A stretch of DNA of 14,043 nucleotides from an uncultured Pseudomonas sp. (GTDB lineage: Bacteria > Pseudomonadota > Gammaproteobacteria > Pseudomonadales > Pseudomonadaceae). Both the position numbers and the translations under genes were made by a program. The stretch is taken from contig NZ_CAMPHV010000079.1 of NCBI RefSeq assembly GCF_946886105.1, positions 1 to 14,043 of the forward strand. The letters run 5' to 3'. Position 1 is the stretch's first letter. Each line of letters opens with the position of its first letter. The notes under the pieces are model-generated. The model ran no database searches. It was not told the DNA's origin and was given only the letters and a program-made list of their open reading frames with translations. Shown one piece after another: positions 1 to 7,371 of the stretch.

Positions 1-1515
1 GTAGCCGAACATCTGCTCGGTTTGCCGGTTGACCATGACGATCAGCCCCTGGCTGTCGACCAATACGATGGCATTGGGCGAGGCCTCGACCACCAGACGG
101 AAGCGCTCCTCGGCCCCCTTGCGCGCCCTCAGGTCGATCAGGTTGAGCAGATAGTTGGCCCTGCCGGAGACCGCCAGCACGCTCAGGCTCAGGGTTACCG
201 GGATGCTGTCGCCATCGCCGCGGTGTGCCTCGTAATCGTTGGCCATCATCGGCATATCGGCTTCGTCGACCAGATCGCCGAGCTGATCGATCATCGGCAG
301 GAAACGCCGCACCCGTTCGCCGATCAATGCCTGGGACGGACAATCGAGCAATTCCGCCGCCCGCTGATTGGCCATCTCGATACGCCCCTCGGCATTGCAC
401 AACAAGGTCGCCACCGGCAGGCGCTCGACCAACAGGCGAAAACGCTGCTCGCGCTCGCTCAGTTGTCCGGTGGTCAGGCTGTTGACATAGAGTTGGCGCT
501 CACGCAGGTACAGGTAACCGCCAACCAGCAACGCCAGCAATGTGGCGGCAGCCAAGCCCGCCCATAAGCTGAAGGCCATGCTTTGCCCGCCCAAGGCGGC
601 TTCGTAACGGGCGGTACTGGCCACATTGAGCAGCCAGGTACGCCCATAGAGCGGCAACTCTATGGCCTCACTAAAGCGCGGCGCCCAGGCATCGAGCGGC
701 TCTTCATCCTCAAGCATGGTGGTGCCCAGAGCATGTCGATCCCTGATCGCGATATCGAACAGGCGGCTCTGCGGCCCGAATATCCCGGCCATCAGGTCTT
801 CGATGCGAAAGGCGCCGTAGACGAAGCCGAAGAGCGCGGCACGGCGCTCCTCCTCGTTGGTCAAGGGCATGTTCGGGTGGAACACCGGCAGATACAGCAG
901 CACGCCGCCCTGCACACCCTCCTCGGCTTCCTGTTTCAGCGTGAGCGGGGCGCTGAGGGTGGCGTCGCCGCTGTCGAGCGCGTGCTCTATGGCGGCGCGA
1001 CGTACCGGCTCGCTGAGCATGTCGAAACCCTGCACCTGGCGGTTGCGCCAGTCGAGCGGGCTGATGAAGTCGATCAACACGTAAGCGTCGCGCGACCCGG
1101 CTGGAAAGGGGGAAAAATCCTTGCGCCCGTTCGCCTCGCTATCCGCCAGATAAGCGTCGAGCTCGCGCTGAGTGAAGTGCCGCGCCCATCCGAGCGCCAT
1201 GATGCCGGGGTAACGATCCTGCAAACGCAATTGGTCGACCGCCCGGTCCCACTGCTCCAAGGTCACCTGCTCGCTGCCGATCATCAGCCCGGCAATGCCA
1301 CGCAACACCATTTCGTAGGCCCGCATACGCGCCTGCACGCGCTGCCCCACCTCCTGGGCCTCGATGCCGAAACGTTTCTGGCTTTCCTCGAGGTTGCGGC
1401 TTTCCAACGACTGCCATTGCCAGACGGTCAATCCACCCAGCCCTAACAGCAGTGCCAAGGTCACGCCTACCGCGCGCCAGGGCCGAGGAGGAATGGAACG
1501 TTGCCTGTCTTCCAT
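1..1515 (-). CDS. CHASE-PAS-PAS membrane sensor protein (3' end outside window)
   Basis: The reading frame is open from an ATG at 1515 to the left edge (505 codons, no stop), so only the N-terminal part is present. A ribosome binding site AGGAGAG lies just upstream of the ATG. Residues ~15-32 form a hydrophobic membrane segment. The following ~270 residues are extracytoplasmic and read like a CHASE ligand-sensing domain, with conserved runs such as RYPGIMALGWA and a GFVYGAFRIEDL-like end. A second membrane segment lies at ~313-337. A PAS domain starts near residue 350 (FRLLVERLPVATLLCNAEGR) and a second PAS near 467 (FRLVVEASPNAIVLVDSQG). The missing C-terminus should carry the output domain: histidine kinase, GGDEF or GGDEF-EAL are all known with this layout, and the window cannot tell which. 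The protein probably senses a small extracellular ligand at the inner membrane. It is separated from the upstream lipoprotein gene by a terminator, so it has its own promoter in 1516-1640. Confidence 0.85.
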   Translation of the reverse strand, partial: MEDRQRSIPPRPWRAVGVTLALLLGLGGLTVWQWQSLESRNLEESQKRFGIEAQEVGQRVQARMRAYEMVLRGIAGLMIGSEQVTLEQWDRAVDQLRLQDRYPGIMALGWARHFTQRELDAYLADSEANGRKDFSPFPAGSRDAYVLIDFISPLDWRNRQVQGFDMLSEPVRRAAIEHALDSGDATLSAPLTLKQEAEEGVQGGVLLYLPVFHPNMPLTNEEERRAALFGFVYGAFRIEDLMAGIFGPQSRLFDIAIRDRHALGTTMLEDEEPLDAWAPRFSEAIELPLYGRTWLLNVASTARYEAALGGQSMAFSLWAGLAAATLLALLVGGYLYLRERQLYVNSLTTGQLSEREQRFRLLVERLPVATLLCNAEGRIEMANQRAAELLDCPSQALIGERVRRFLPMIDQLGDLVDEADMPMMANDYEAHRGDGDSIPVTLSLSVLAVSGRANYLLNLIDLRARKGAEERFRLVVEASPNAIVLVDSQGLIVMVNRQTEQMFGY

Positions 1516-1642
1516 GAACTCTCCTGATAATCCACATCGGGCGAGCATGCAGCCAGGACTCTGGGCACTGCACGGCTCCCTCAAAGCAGTCTAGTCAGGA
1601 TTCGAAGGACAGGTCTTTTGCGAATAGTGAGTCGACAGGCGG

Positions 1643-1675
1643 CAGAAAGGCCCCTTTATTAGAGGGGCCTTTCTG
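1643..1675 (-). terminator. Intrinsic terminator after the OmpA-like lipoprotein gene
   Basis: A 13-bp perfect inverted repeat (CAGAAAGGCCCCT / AGGGGCCTTTCTG) surrounds a 7-nt loop. It lies about 20 bp downstream of the stop codon of the minus-strand lipoprotein gene and before the CHASE-PAS gene. The T-rich part falls inside the stem arm (CCTTT) and no long T-tract follows, so termination may be moderate. Because of its symmetry it could act in both directions. Confidence 0.75.
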
Positions 1676-1694
1676 GAGAGGGGCAACTAAAGGC

Positions 1695-2351
1695 TTACAG
1701 CGGACGCAGGTTGATCTCGACCCGACGGTTCTGCGCGCGACCGGCTTCGGTGGCGTTGCTGGCGATCGGCTGGTTCGGGCCCGCACCGTAGGCGGAGATC
1801 CGCTGCGCCGGTACGCCGTTGCTGGTCAGGTAGGACGCGACGCTTTGCGCACGGCGGTTCGACAGGTTCTGATTCAGCTCCAGGGAGCCAGTGCTGTCGG
1901 TATGACCGACGATATCGATGCCGTTCTTGTCGAACTCCTTGAACACCAGCACCAAGGAATTCAATGTCGAATAAAAGCCGCTGGAAATATCCGCCGAGTT
2001 GCTGGCGAAGGTGATATTGCCCGGCATGATCAGCGTCAGTTCGTCGCCGTTGCGCTGCACTTGCACGCCGGTGCCTTGCAGGGTTTGCCGCAACTTGGCC
2101 TCTTGGGTGTCGACGTAATAGCCATAGCCGCCGCCCGCCGCACCGCCCACCGCGGCACCGATCAGGGCGCCCTTGGCGCGGTCTTTCTTGCTCGAGGTGG
2201 CGGCACCGATCACAGCGCCCGTCACGGCGCCCACACCGCCATAAATCCCAGCCTTGCCCGCTTCGCGTTCGCCGGTGTAAGGGTTGGTGGTGCAGCCAGC
2301 CAACAGCGACAGACCGAGGGTTGCAAATGCCAGATTTCGCCACTTGTTCAT
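1695..2351 (-). CDS. OmpA-family outer-membrane lipoprotein with glycine zipper (YiaD-like)
   Basis: This is a 218-residue protein. A lipoprotein signal peptide ends in the lipobox LLAGC with Cys20 as the lipidation site; Thr at position 21 rather than Asp favours sorting to the outer membrane. Residues ~33-80 are a Gly/Ala-rich glycine-zipper region (GGVGAVTGAVIGA, then GALIGAAVGGAAGGG), which may insert in or pack against the membrane. Residues ~110-216 are an OmpA C-terminal domain. It has the peptidoglycan-binding signature GHTDSTG (Asp152) and the NRRVEI motif (Arg209/210), which in the family bind the diaminopimelate of peptidoglycan. The role is to tether outer membrane to cell wall, as in E. 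coli YiaD. The start is supported by AAGGAAG 7-8 nt upstream. It is a single-gene unit with a terminator downstream. Length and motifs are normal for the family. Confidence 0.92.
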   Translation of the reverse strand: MNKWRNLAFATLGLSLLAGCTTNPYTGEREAGKAGIYGGVGAVTGAVIGAATSSKKDRAKGALIGAAVGGAAGGGYGYYVDTQEAKLRQTLQGTGVQVQRNGDELTLIMPGNITFASNSADISSGFYSTLNSLVLVFKEFDKNGIDIVGHTDSTGSLELNQNLSNRRAQSVASYLTSNGVPAQRISAYGAGPNQPIASNATEAGRAQNRRVEINLRPL

Positions 2352-2457
2352 AGGTACTTCCTTTGCTTTTTTGGTGTTAGAGCAGTATCCGCCTGAGGGG
2401 TTGGACGCCCGGACAGCGGCTTAGTTCAGCCAACTGGCTATCAATGTGCTATCGGGT

Positions 2458-3102
2458 TCACGCACGAACGAAGGGGTTCTCGCGCATCTCGTCGCCCAAG
2501 CGGGTATCGACGCCATGCCCGGTCACGACGGTGGCATCTTCGTCCAGGCTATACAGGCGCTGCTTGATCGAGCGCTCGATGGTGGCGTAATCGCCGCCCC
2601 ACAGATCTGTACGGCCGATACCACGGCGAAACAGCGTGTCGCCGGCAATCAACAGCTTGTCCTGGGGAAACCAGAAGCTCATCGACCCCGGCGTATGTCC
2701 CGGCGTGTGCAACGCCACCCCGCAGCCGCAATCGAGCGCCTGATCGTCGGCAAGCCACTGATCCGGCGCCGGCACGGGGGTGTAGGGCACGCCGAACATG
2801 CGGCATTGCATTTCCAGATTGTCCCAAAGGAACTGATCCTCCTTGTGCAGGTGCAGGGTCGCGCCGGTCTTCTCCTTCATCTGCCCGGAGGCGAGGAAGT
2901 GATCCAGATGCGCATGGGTGTGGATGATGCTGACCACCTTCAAGCCGTGGGCGTCCAGCCGCGCTATGATCGACTCCGGATTACCGCCTGGGTCGACCAC
3001 TATGGCTTTCTTGGTCACGGGGTCGCCGATGATCGTGCAGTTGCACTGCAAAGGCCCGACGGGGAAGGTTTCGCGGATTAGCGCAATTTTAGCGGCTTGC
3101 AT
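2458..3102 (-). CDS. MBL-fold metallo-hydrolase, glyoxalase II-like (YcbL type)
   Basis: This 214-residue protein has the full metallo-beta-lactamase metal-binding set. H61-T-H-A-H-L-D67-H68 is the HxHxDH motif, His136 lies in HTPGHTPGS, Asp155 in GDTLF, and His196 in TGHG. The GRTDLWGGD segment (163-171) and the short length without a glutathione-binding C-terminal domain fit the YcbL/type I glyoxalase II-like branch rather than GloB proper. The likely activity is thioester hydrolysis (S-lactoylglutathione-like substrates) with a binuclear Zn/Fe centre in the cytosol; the true substrate is not decidable from sequence. The start has GGAG 5 nt upstream. The promoter must lie in 3103 onward, where the left copy of the flanking direct repeat begins 25 bp from the ATG. 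The repeat and the island were therefore placed in or next to this gene's upstream region. Nothing is missing or broken. Confidence 0.92.
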   Translation of the reverse strand: MQAAKIALIRETFPVGPLQCNCTIIGDPVTKKAIVVDPGGNPESIIARLDAHGLKVVSIIHTHAHLDHFLASGQMKEKTGATLHLHKEDQFLWDNLEMQCRMFGVPYTPVPAPDQWLADDQALDCGCGVALHTPGHTPGSMSFWFPQDKLLIAGDTLFRRGIGRTDLWGGDYATIERSIKQRLYSLDEDATVVTGHGVDTRLGDEMRENPFVRA

Positions 3103-3126
3103 GGGGGCTCCGGCAGGTTGAATGAC

Positions 3127-3221
3127 ATATTTGCGGCACGCTCGACATGGAAAACGTTAACCAAGGACGGTCCATATCAGTGGCATGCCCAAATCAGATG
3201 TAAAGGTTGGCCCCAACAGCC
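3127..3221 (+). repeat. Left copy of imperfect direct repeat flanking the restriction/Abi island
   Basis: This ~95-bp segment aligns in the same orientation with 10937-11038. The two share an exact 14-mer (GCACGCTCGACATG) at 3136-3149 and 10947-10960, the 10-mer CGTTAACCAA, then GGTC, ATATCA, CATGCCC, AATCAG and AGGTTG in the same order with small gaps. Identity is roughly three quarters by eye. The copies enclose the hsdRMS-abi block (~7.8 kb apart). No coding sequence is evident in it. It may be a remnant attachment or recombination site, or a dispersed intergenic repeat used for homologous exchange. Confidence 0.75.
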
Positions 3222-3443
3222 ACGCATATTCAATAACCAGAAGGCAGTCCTTGCTCGCGCATGATTGAGACTGGGCGACACCACCACTCAGCTGGTTGAA
3301 TTGGCCAGGCAAGAGAAGATGTTCAACCTCTTTGGGCAAGACGCCCCGCCCAATCAATACCAAACAAGGTACATTTACCCCCATCGAGCACGATCAGCAG
3401 TGCCGGAATGGAGAGACCATCTCGGTTTAAGGAAAATTGGGGT
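3222..3443. other. Intergenic region upstream of hsdR; no gene recognised
   Basis: Together with the repeat this makes a ~340-bp stretch without a convincing gene. Short frames exist on both strands. A 75-codon minus frame ending at 3157 contains [20 protein letters not shown], which looks protein-like but matches no family I can name. It lacks a good start context and its tail runs into the repeat, so it is more likely a relic than a gene. The hsdR promoter must lie here, but no near-consensus -35/-10 pair is visible. The end of the region carries the hsdR ribosome binding site (AAGGA at ~3430). Confidence 0.4.
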
Positions 3444-5813
3444 ATGGATAAGAAGTCGCTTTCCGAGCGGGACATCTGCAGTAAGTACATCGCCCCAGCC
3501 ATCCAGCAAGCCGGCTGGAACATGCACAAGCAGGTGCGCGAGGAAGTCAGCTTTACCAAGGGCCGCATTATCGTTCGTGGCAAGCTGCACAGCCGAGGCG
3601 AATCACGCCGAGCCGACTTTATCCTCTATCACCAAGCCAACCTGCCCATCGCCGTGATCGAGGCGAAGGACAACAAGCACTCCGTTGGCTCCGGCATGCA
3701 GCAGGCCCTGGGCTATGCCGAAGCGTTGGATGTGCCGTTCGTGTTCTCCAGCAATGGCGATGGCTTTCTGTTCCATGACCGCAGTGGTACTGGCGAGCAG
3801 ACCGAAATCGAACTCAGCCTCGACCAGTTCCCCGGCCCGGCTGAACTCTGGCAGCGCTACTGCCAATGGAAGGACCTAGACGGCCAGGCTCAACACAAGA
3901 TCGAAGCGCCCTACTACGACGACGGTTCAGGGCGCATGCCCCGCTACTACCAGATGAACGCCATTAACCGCACGGTTGAGGCCGTGGCCCGTGGGCAGGA
4001 TCGTGTGCTGCTGGTCATGGCCACCGGCACCGGCAAGACCTACACCGCCTTTCAGATCATCTGGCGGCTGTGGAAGTCCAAGCAGAAGAAACGCATCCTC
4101 TTCCTCGCCGACCGCAACATCCTGGTCGACCAAACCAAGAACAACGACTTCAAGCCCTTCGGCCAGGCGATGACCAAGATCGCCAAACGGCAGATCGATA
4201 CCTCCTACGAGATCTACCTGTCGCTCTATCAGGCCGTGACCGGCGCTGAAGAAGAGATGAACATCTACAAGCAGTTCTCCCGCGACTTCTTCGACCTGAT
4301 CGTGATAGACGAATGCCACCGTGGCAGCGCCGCCGAGGACTCCGCCTGGCGCGAGATTCTCGACTATTTCTCCAACGCCACCCACGTCGGCCTCACTGCC
4401 ACGCCGAAGGAGACCAAAGAGGTGTCCAGCATCACCTACTTCGGTGAACCGGTGTACAGCTACACCCTCAAGCAGGGTATCGAAGACGGCTTCCTCGCCC
4501 CCTACAAAGTGGTGCGAATCGACTTCGACAAAGACCTGCAAGGCTGGCGGCCGCCCAAAGGCATGCTCGACAAGAACGGCGAGCTGATCGAAGACCGCAT
4601 CTACAACCTCAAGGACATGGATCGCACCCTGGTCATGGAGGCGCGCACTCAGCTGGTTGCACAGAAGGTCACCGAGTTCCTCAAGGCCACCGATCCATTC
4701 CAGAAAACCATCGTCTTCTGCGACGACATCAACCATGCCGAACGCATGCGCCAGGCCCTGGTCAACCTCAACCCCGAGCGCGTGGCCGAGAACCGCAAGT
4801 ACGTTATGCGCATCACTGGCGATGACCAGGAAGGCAAGGCCGAACTGGACAACTTCATCAACCCGGAAGCGCGCTACCCGGTCATCGCCACCACCAGTAA
4901 GTTGATGACCACCGGCGTCGATGCACAGACCTGCAAGCTGATCGTGCTCGACCAACACATCAAGTCGATGACCGAGTTCAAGCAGATCATCGGCCGCGGT
5001 ACCCGCATCAACGAGGACTACGGCAAGTACTGGTTCACCATCATGGACTTCAAAAAGGCCACCGAGTTGTTCGCCGACCCGGCCTTTGATGGCGACCCCG
5101 TTGTGATTTACGAACCAGGGTCAGACGAGCCACCTGTACCGCCCGAGGAGCCTGAGGGTGGCGACACCGAGCAACCGGGCAGTGGAGAAGACGATCCCAC
5201 TACTGCTGGGCCTGGTGAAGGGAGTGGTGGCGAAAAACCGCGCATCAAATATGTCGTAGCAGGAGTTCCGGTCTACGTCATCGCCGAGCGTGTGCAGTAT
5301 TACGGCCCGGACGGCCGGCTGATCACCGAGTCGCTGCACGATTACACCCGCGCCTGCGTGCAAAAGCAGTTCGCCTCGCTGGATGACTTCCTGCGCCGCT
5401 GGAGCGATGCCGAACAGAAGAAGGCCATCATCGACGAAATGGCCGCTCAGGGCGTGATGTGGGAAGCCCTGGCCGAAGAAGTGGAAAAGAAACAGGGCAA
5501 GCCCCTCGACCCGTTCGACCTGATATGCCACGTCGCATTCGACCAGCCGGCCCTGTCACGCCGCGAGCGCGCCGAACAGGTGAAAAAGCGCAACTACTTC
5601 GCCAAGTATTCCGGCGCAGCCCGCCAGGTGCTGGAAGCACTGCTGGATAAATACGCCGACACCGGCATCGAGCATATCGAGGACATCAAAATCCTCCAGC
5701 TTGATCCTTTCAGCCAGATCGGTGCCCCCATCGAACTGGTCAAGGCCTTTGGCGGCAAGGCTGGCTACAACAAGGCCATCCACGAGCTAGAAGACGAACT
5801 CTACGCAAGCTAA
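3444..5813 (+). CDS. hsdR: Type I restriction enzyme, R (endonuclease/translocase) subunit
   Basis: This 789-residue protein is the DNA-cleaving and ATP-dependent translocating subunit of a type I restriction complex. The N-terminal nuclease domain shows the PD-(D/E)xK pattern, Asp58 followed by E73-A-K75. The SF2 helicase core follows: Walker A ATGTGKT at 193-199, DECH box at 289-292, motif III GLTATP at 316-321, and motif [10 protein letters not shown] near 514-521. Residues ~559-597 are an acidic Pro/Gly-rich linker. The C-terminal ~180 residues resemble the EcoEI-type HsdR C-terminal domain, which contacts the methylase core. An in-frame ATG at 3408 exists. I prefer 3444 because AAGGA lies ~10 nt before it and the conserved N-terminus ([14 protein letters not shown]) starts there. 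All motifs are intact, so the subunit should be active. It is the first gene of the hsdR-hsdM-hsdS-abi block, 88 bp before hsdM. Confidence 0.93.
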   Translation: MDKKSLSERDICSKYIAPAIQQAGWNMHKQVREEVSFTKGRIIVRGKLHSRGESRRADFILYHQANLPIAVIEAKDNKHSVGSGMQQALGYAEALDVPFVFSSNGDGFLFHDRSGTGEQTEIELSLDQFPGPAELWQRYCQWKDLDGQAQHKIEAPYYDDGSGRMPRYYQMNAINRTVEAVARGQDRVLLVMATGTGKTYTAFQIIWRLWKSKQKKRILFLADRNILVDQTKNNDFKPFGQAMTKIAKRQIDTSYEIYLSLYQAVTGAEEEMNIYKQFSRDFFDLIVIDECHRGSAAEDSAWREILDYFSNATHVGLTATPKETKEVSSITYFGEPVYSYTLKQGIEDGFLAPYKVVRIDFDKDLQGWRPPKGMLDKNGELIEDRIYNLKDMDRTLVMEARTQLVAQKVTEFLKATDPFQKTIVFCDDINHAERMRQALVNLNPERVAENRKYVMRITGDDQEGKAELDNFINPEARYPVIATTSKLMTTGVDAQTCKLIVLDQHIKSMTEFKQIIGRGTRINEDYGKYWFTIMDFKKATELFADPAFDGDPVVIYEPGSDEPPVPPEEPEGGDTEQPGSGEDDPTTAGPGEGSGGEKPRIKYVVAGVPVYVIAERVQYYGPDGRLITESLHDYTRACVQKQFASLDDFLRRWSDAEQKKAIIDEMAAQGVMWEALAEEVEKKQGKPLDPFDLICHVAFDQPALSRRERAEQVKKRNYFAKYSGAARQVLEALLDKYADTGIEHIEDIKILQLDPFSQIGAPIELVKAFGGKAGYNKAIHELEDELYAS

Positions 5814-5860
5814 GGGCTAAGTACCGACGGCATGCCAAAGCAGCAACCCACACTATCCGG

Positions 5861-5866
5861 TAGAAT
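5861..5866 (+). promoter_or_regulatory. Possible -10 element for hsdM
   Basis: TAGAAT lies 36 bp before the hsdM ATG in the 88-bp gap after hsdR. No recognisable -35 hexamer is found 16-18 bp upstream (AAGCAG), so the call is weak. A separate hsdM promoter would make biological sense, because methylation must be established before restriction. Confidence 0.25.
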
Positions 5867-5901
5867 TTCGCCCCCCTTGCGGCACGCGTTGAGAGAACTT
5901 C

Positions 5902-7371
5902 ATGTCCATTAGCTCCACCATCAAGTCCATCCAGGACATCATGCGCAAAGACGTTGGCGTCGATGGCGACGCCCAGCGCATCGGCCAGCTGGTCTGGCTG
6001 CTGTTCCTCAAGATCTTCGATGACCGCGAGCTGGAGTGGGAGCTGATGGACGACAGCTACCGCTCACCGATTCCCGATAGCTGCCGCTGGCGCACCTGGG
6101 CCGCCGACCCGGAAGGCATGACCGGTGACGACCTCAAGGGTTTTATCGACAACAACCTGTTCCCCCAGCTGCAGAACCTACACGAATACAGCAACACGCC
6201 ATCCGCCTTCGTCGTGCGCAGCGTGTTTGAAGATGCCTACAACTACATGAAATCCGGCCAGCTACTGCGCCAGGTGGTCAACAAGATTCAGGAAGGCGTG
6301 GACTTCAACAAAGCCCAGGAGCGCCACGAGTTCGGCAACCTCTACGAGCAACTGCTGCGCGACCTGCAGAACGCCGGCAACGCCGGGGAGTTCTACACCC
6401 CGCGCCCGGTCACCGAATTTATGGTGCGCATGGTCGACCCCAAGCTGGAGGAAAAGGTCATGGACCCGGCCTGCGGCACCGGCGGCTTTCTCACCTGCGC
6501 CATCGAGCACAAGCGCAGCCGCTACGTGAAAACCGCCGAGGATGAACGGACTCTGCAGGCCAGCATCTTCGGCGTGGAGAAAAAGCCGCTGCCGCACCTG
6601 CTCGCCACCACCAACATGATCCTGCACGGCATCGAAGTGCCCAGCCAGATTCGCCACGACAACACCCTGAGCAAACCGCTGATCAGCTGGGGGCCGAGTG
6701 AGCGTGTGCACTGCATCGTCGCCAACCCGCCGTTCGGTGGCATGGAAGAAGACGGCATCGAAACCAACTTCCCCGCCGCCTTCCGCACCCGGGAAACCGC
6801 CGACCTGTTCCTGGTGTTGATCATGCACCTGCTCAAAGACGGTGGTCGCGCCGCCGTGGTGCTGCCCGATGGCTTTCTGTTTGGCGAAGGCATCAAAAGC
6901 CGCATCAAGGAAAAGTTGCTGACCGAGTGCAACCTGCACACCATCGTTCGCCTGCCCAACGGCGTGTTCAACCCCTACACCGGCATCAAAACCAACCTGC
7001 TGTTCTTCACCAAAGGCACACCCACCAAACAAGTGTGGTTCTACGAGCACCAGTACCCGGCCGGCGTTAAGAACTACTCCAAGACTCGCCCCATGCGCAT
7101 CGAAGAGTTCGCCGTGGAAGAGGCCTGGTGGGGCAGTGAAGCCGATGGCTTTGCCGCTCGCGTGGAGAACGAAGTCGCCTGGCAGGTCAGCATCGAAGAG
7201 CTGCAAGCGCGCAACTGGAACCTGGACTGCAAAAACCCGCATATCGGCGAGCAGATCAGCCACGACCCGGGTGAGCTACTGCGTAACTACGCCAAGCTGC
7301 AAGGCGAGATCAGCGACCTGCGCGACCAGCTTAAGGCGGTGTTGGCTGAAGCCCTGGAGCGCCAGGTATGA
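5902..7371 (+). CDS. hsdM: Type I DNA methyltransferase, M subunit
   Basis: This 489-residue protein is the adenine-N6 methyltransferase subunit (M2S1 complex) that protects host DNA and forms the core on which HsdR assembles. The N-terminal ~150 residues are the helical HsdM_N region (IGQLVWLLFLKIFDDRE). The AdoMet-binding motif I, DPACGTGG, is at 188-195, preceded by GEFYTPRPVTEFM. The catalytic motif IV, NPPF, is at 275-278, as expected for m6A enzymes. The C-terminus is helical and probably contacts HsdS. Length and motifs are normal. The stop overlaps the hsdS start in ATGA (7368-7371), which implies translational coupling. The start is supported by an intact conserved N-terminus, though the ribosome binding site (GAGAGAA) is weak. 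Confidence 0.95.
   Translation: MSISSTIKSIQDIMRKDVGVDGDAQRIGQLVWLLFLKIFDDRELEWELMDDSYRSPIPDSCRWRTWAADPEGMTGDDLKGFIDNNLFPQLQNLHEYSNTPSAFVVRSVFEDAYNYMKSGQLLRQVVNKIQEGVDFNKAQERHEFGNLYEQLLRDLQNAGNAGEFYTPRPVTEFMVRMVDPKLEEKVMDPACGTGGFLTCAIEHKRSRYVKTAEDERTLQASIFGVEKKPLPHLLATTNMILHGIEVPSQIRHDNTLSKPLISWGPSERVHCIVANPPFGGMEEDGIETNFPAAFRTRETADLFLVLIMHLLKDGGRAAVVLPDGFLFGEGIKSRIKEKLLTECNLHTIVRLPNGVFNPYTGIKTNLLFFTKGTPTKQVWFYEHQYPAGVKNYSKTRPMRIEEFAVEEAWWGSEADGFAARVENEVAWQVSIEELQARNWNLDCKNPHIGEQISHDPGELLRNYAKLQGEISDLRDQLKAVLAEALERQV

Noticed and set aside
583..1446. 287-codon plus-strand frame
   Set aside because: It is antisense to the CHASE domain gene, which has membrane segments, PAS motifs and a good ribosome binding site.
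1687..2343. 218-codon minus frame overlapping the lipoprotein gene
   Set aside because: It is an Arg-rich shifted frame of the OmpA-domain gene; the other frame has the lipobox and OmpA motifs.
3408..3443. Upstream in-frame ATG of hsdR
   Set aside because: AAGGA and the conserved N-terminus both favour the ATG at 3444.
3265..3657. 130-codon plus frame before and over the hsdR start
   Set aside because: The second half is a shifted frame of hsdR. The first half has no recognisable family and no ribosome binding site.
3927..4958. 343-codon open frame antisense to hsdR
   Set aside because: It is a mirror of the strong codon bias of hsdR, whose helicase motifs are unmistakable. The translation is Val/Gly/Leu-rich with no family pattern.
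6262..7263. 333-codon open frame antisense to hsdM
   Set aside because: It is antisense to the methyltransferase core. Composition is biased (Val, Gly, Phe, His) and no start context supports it.
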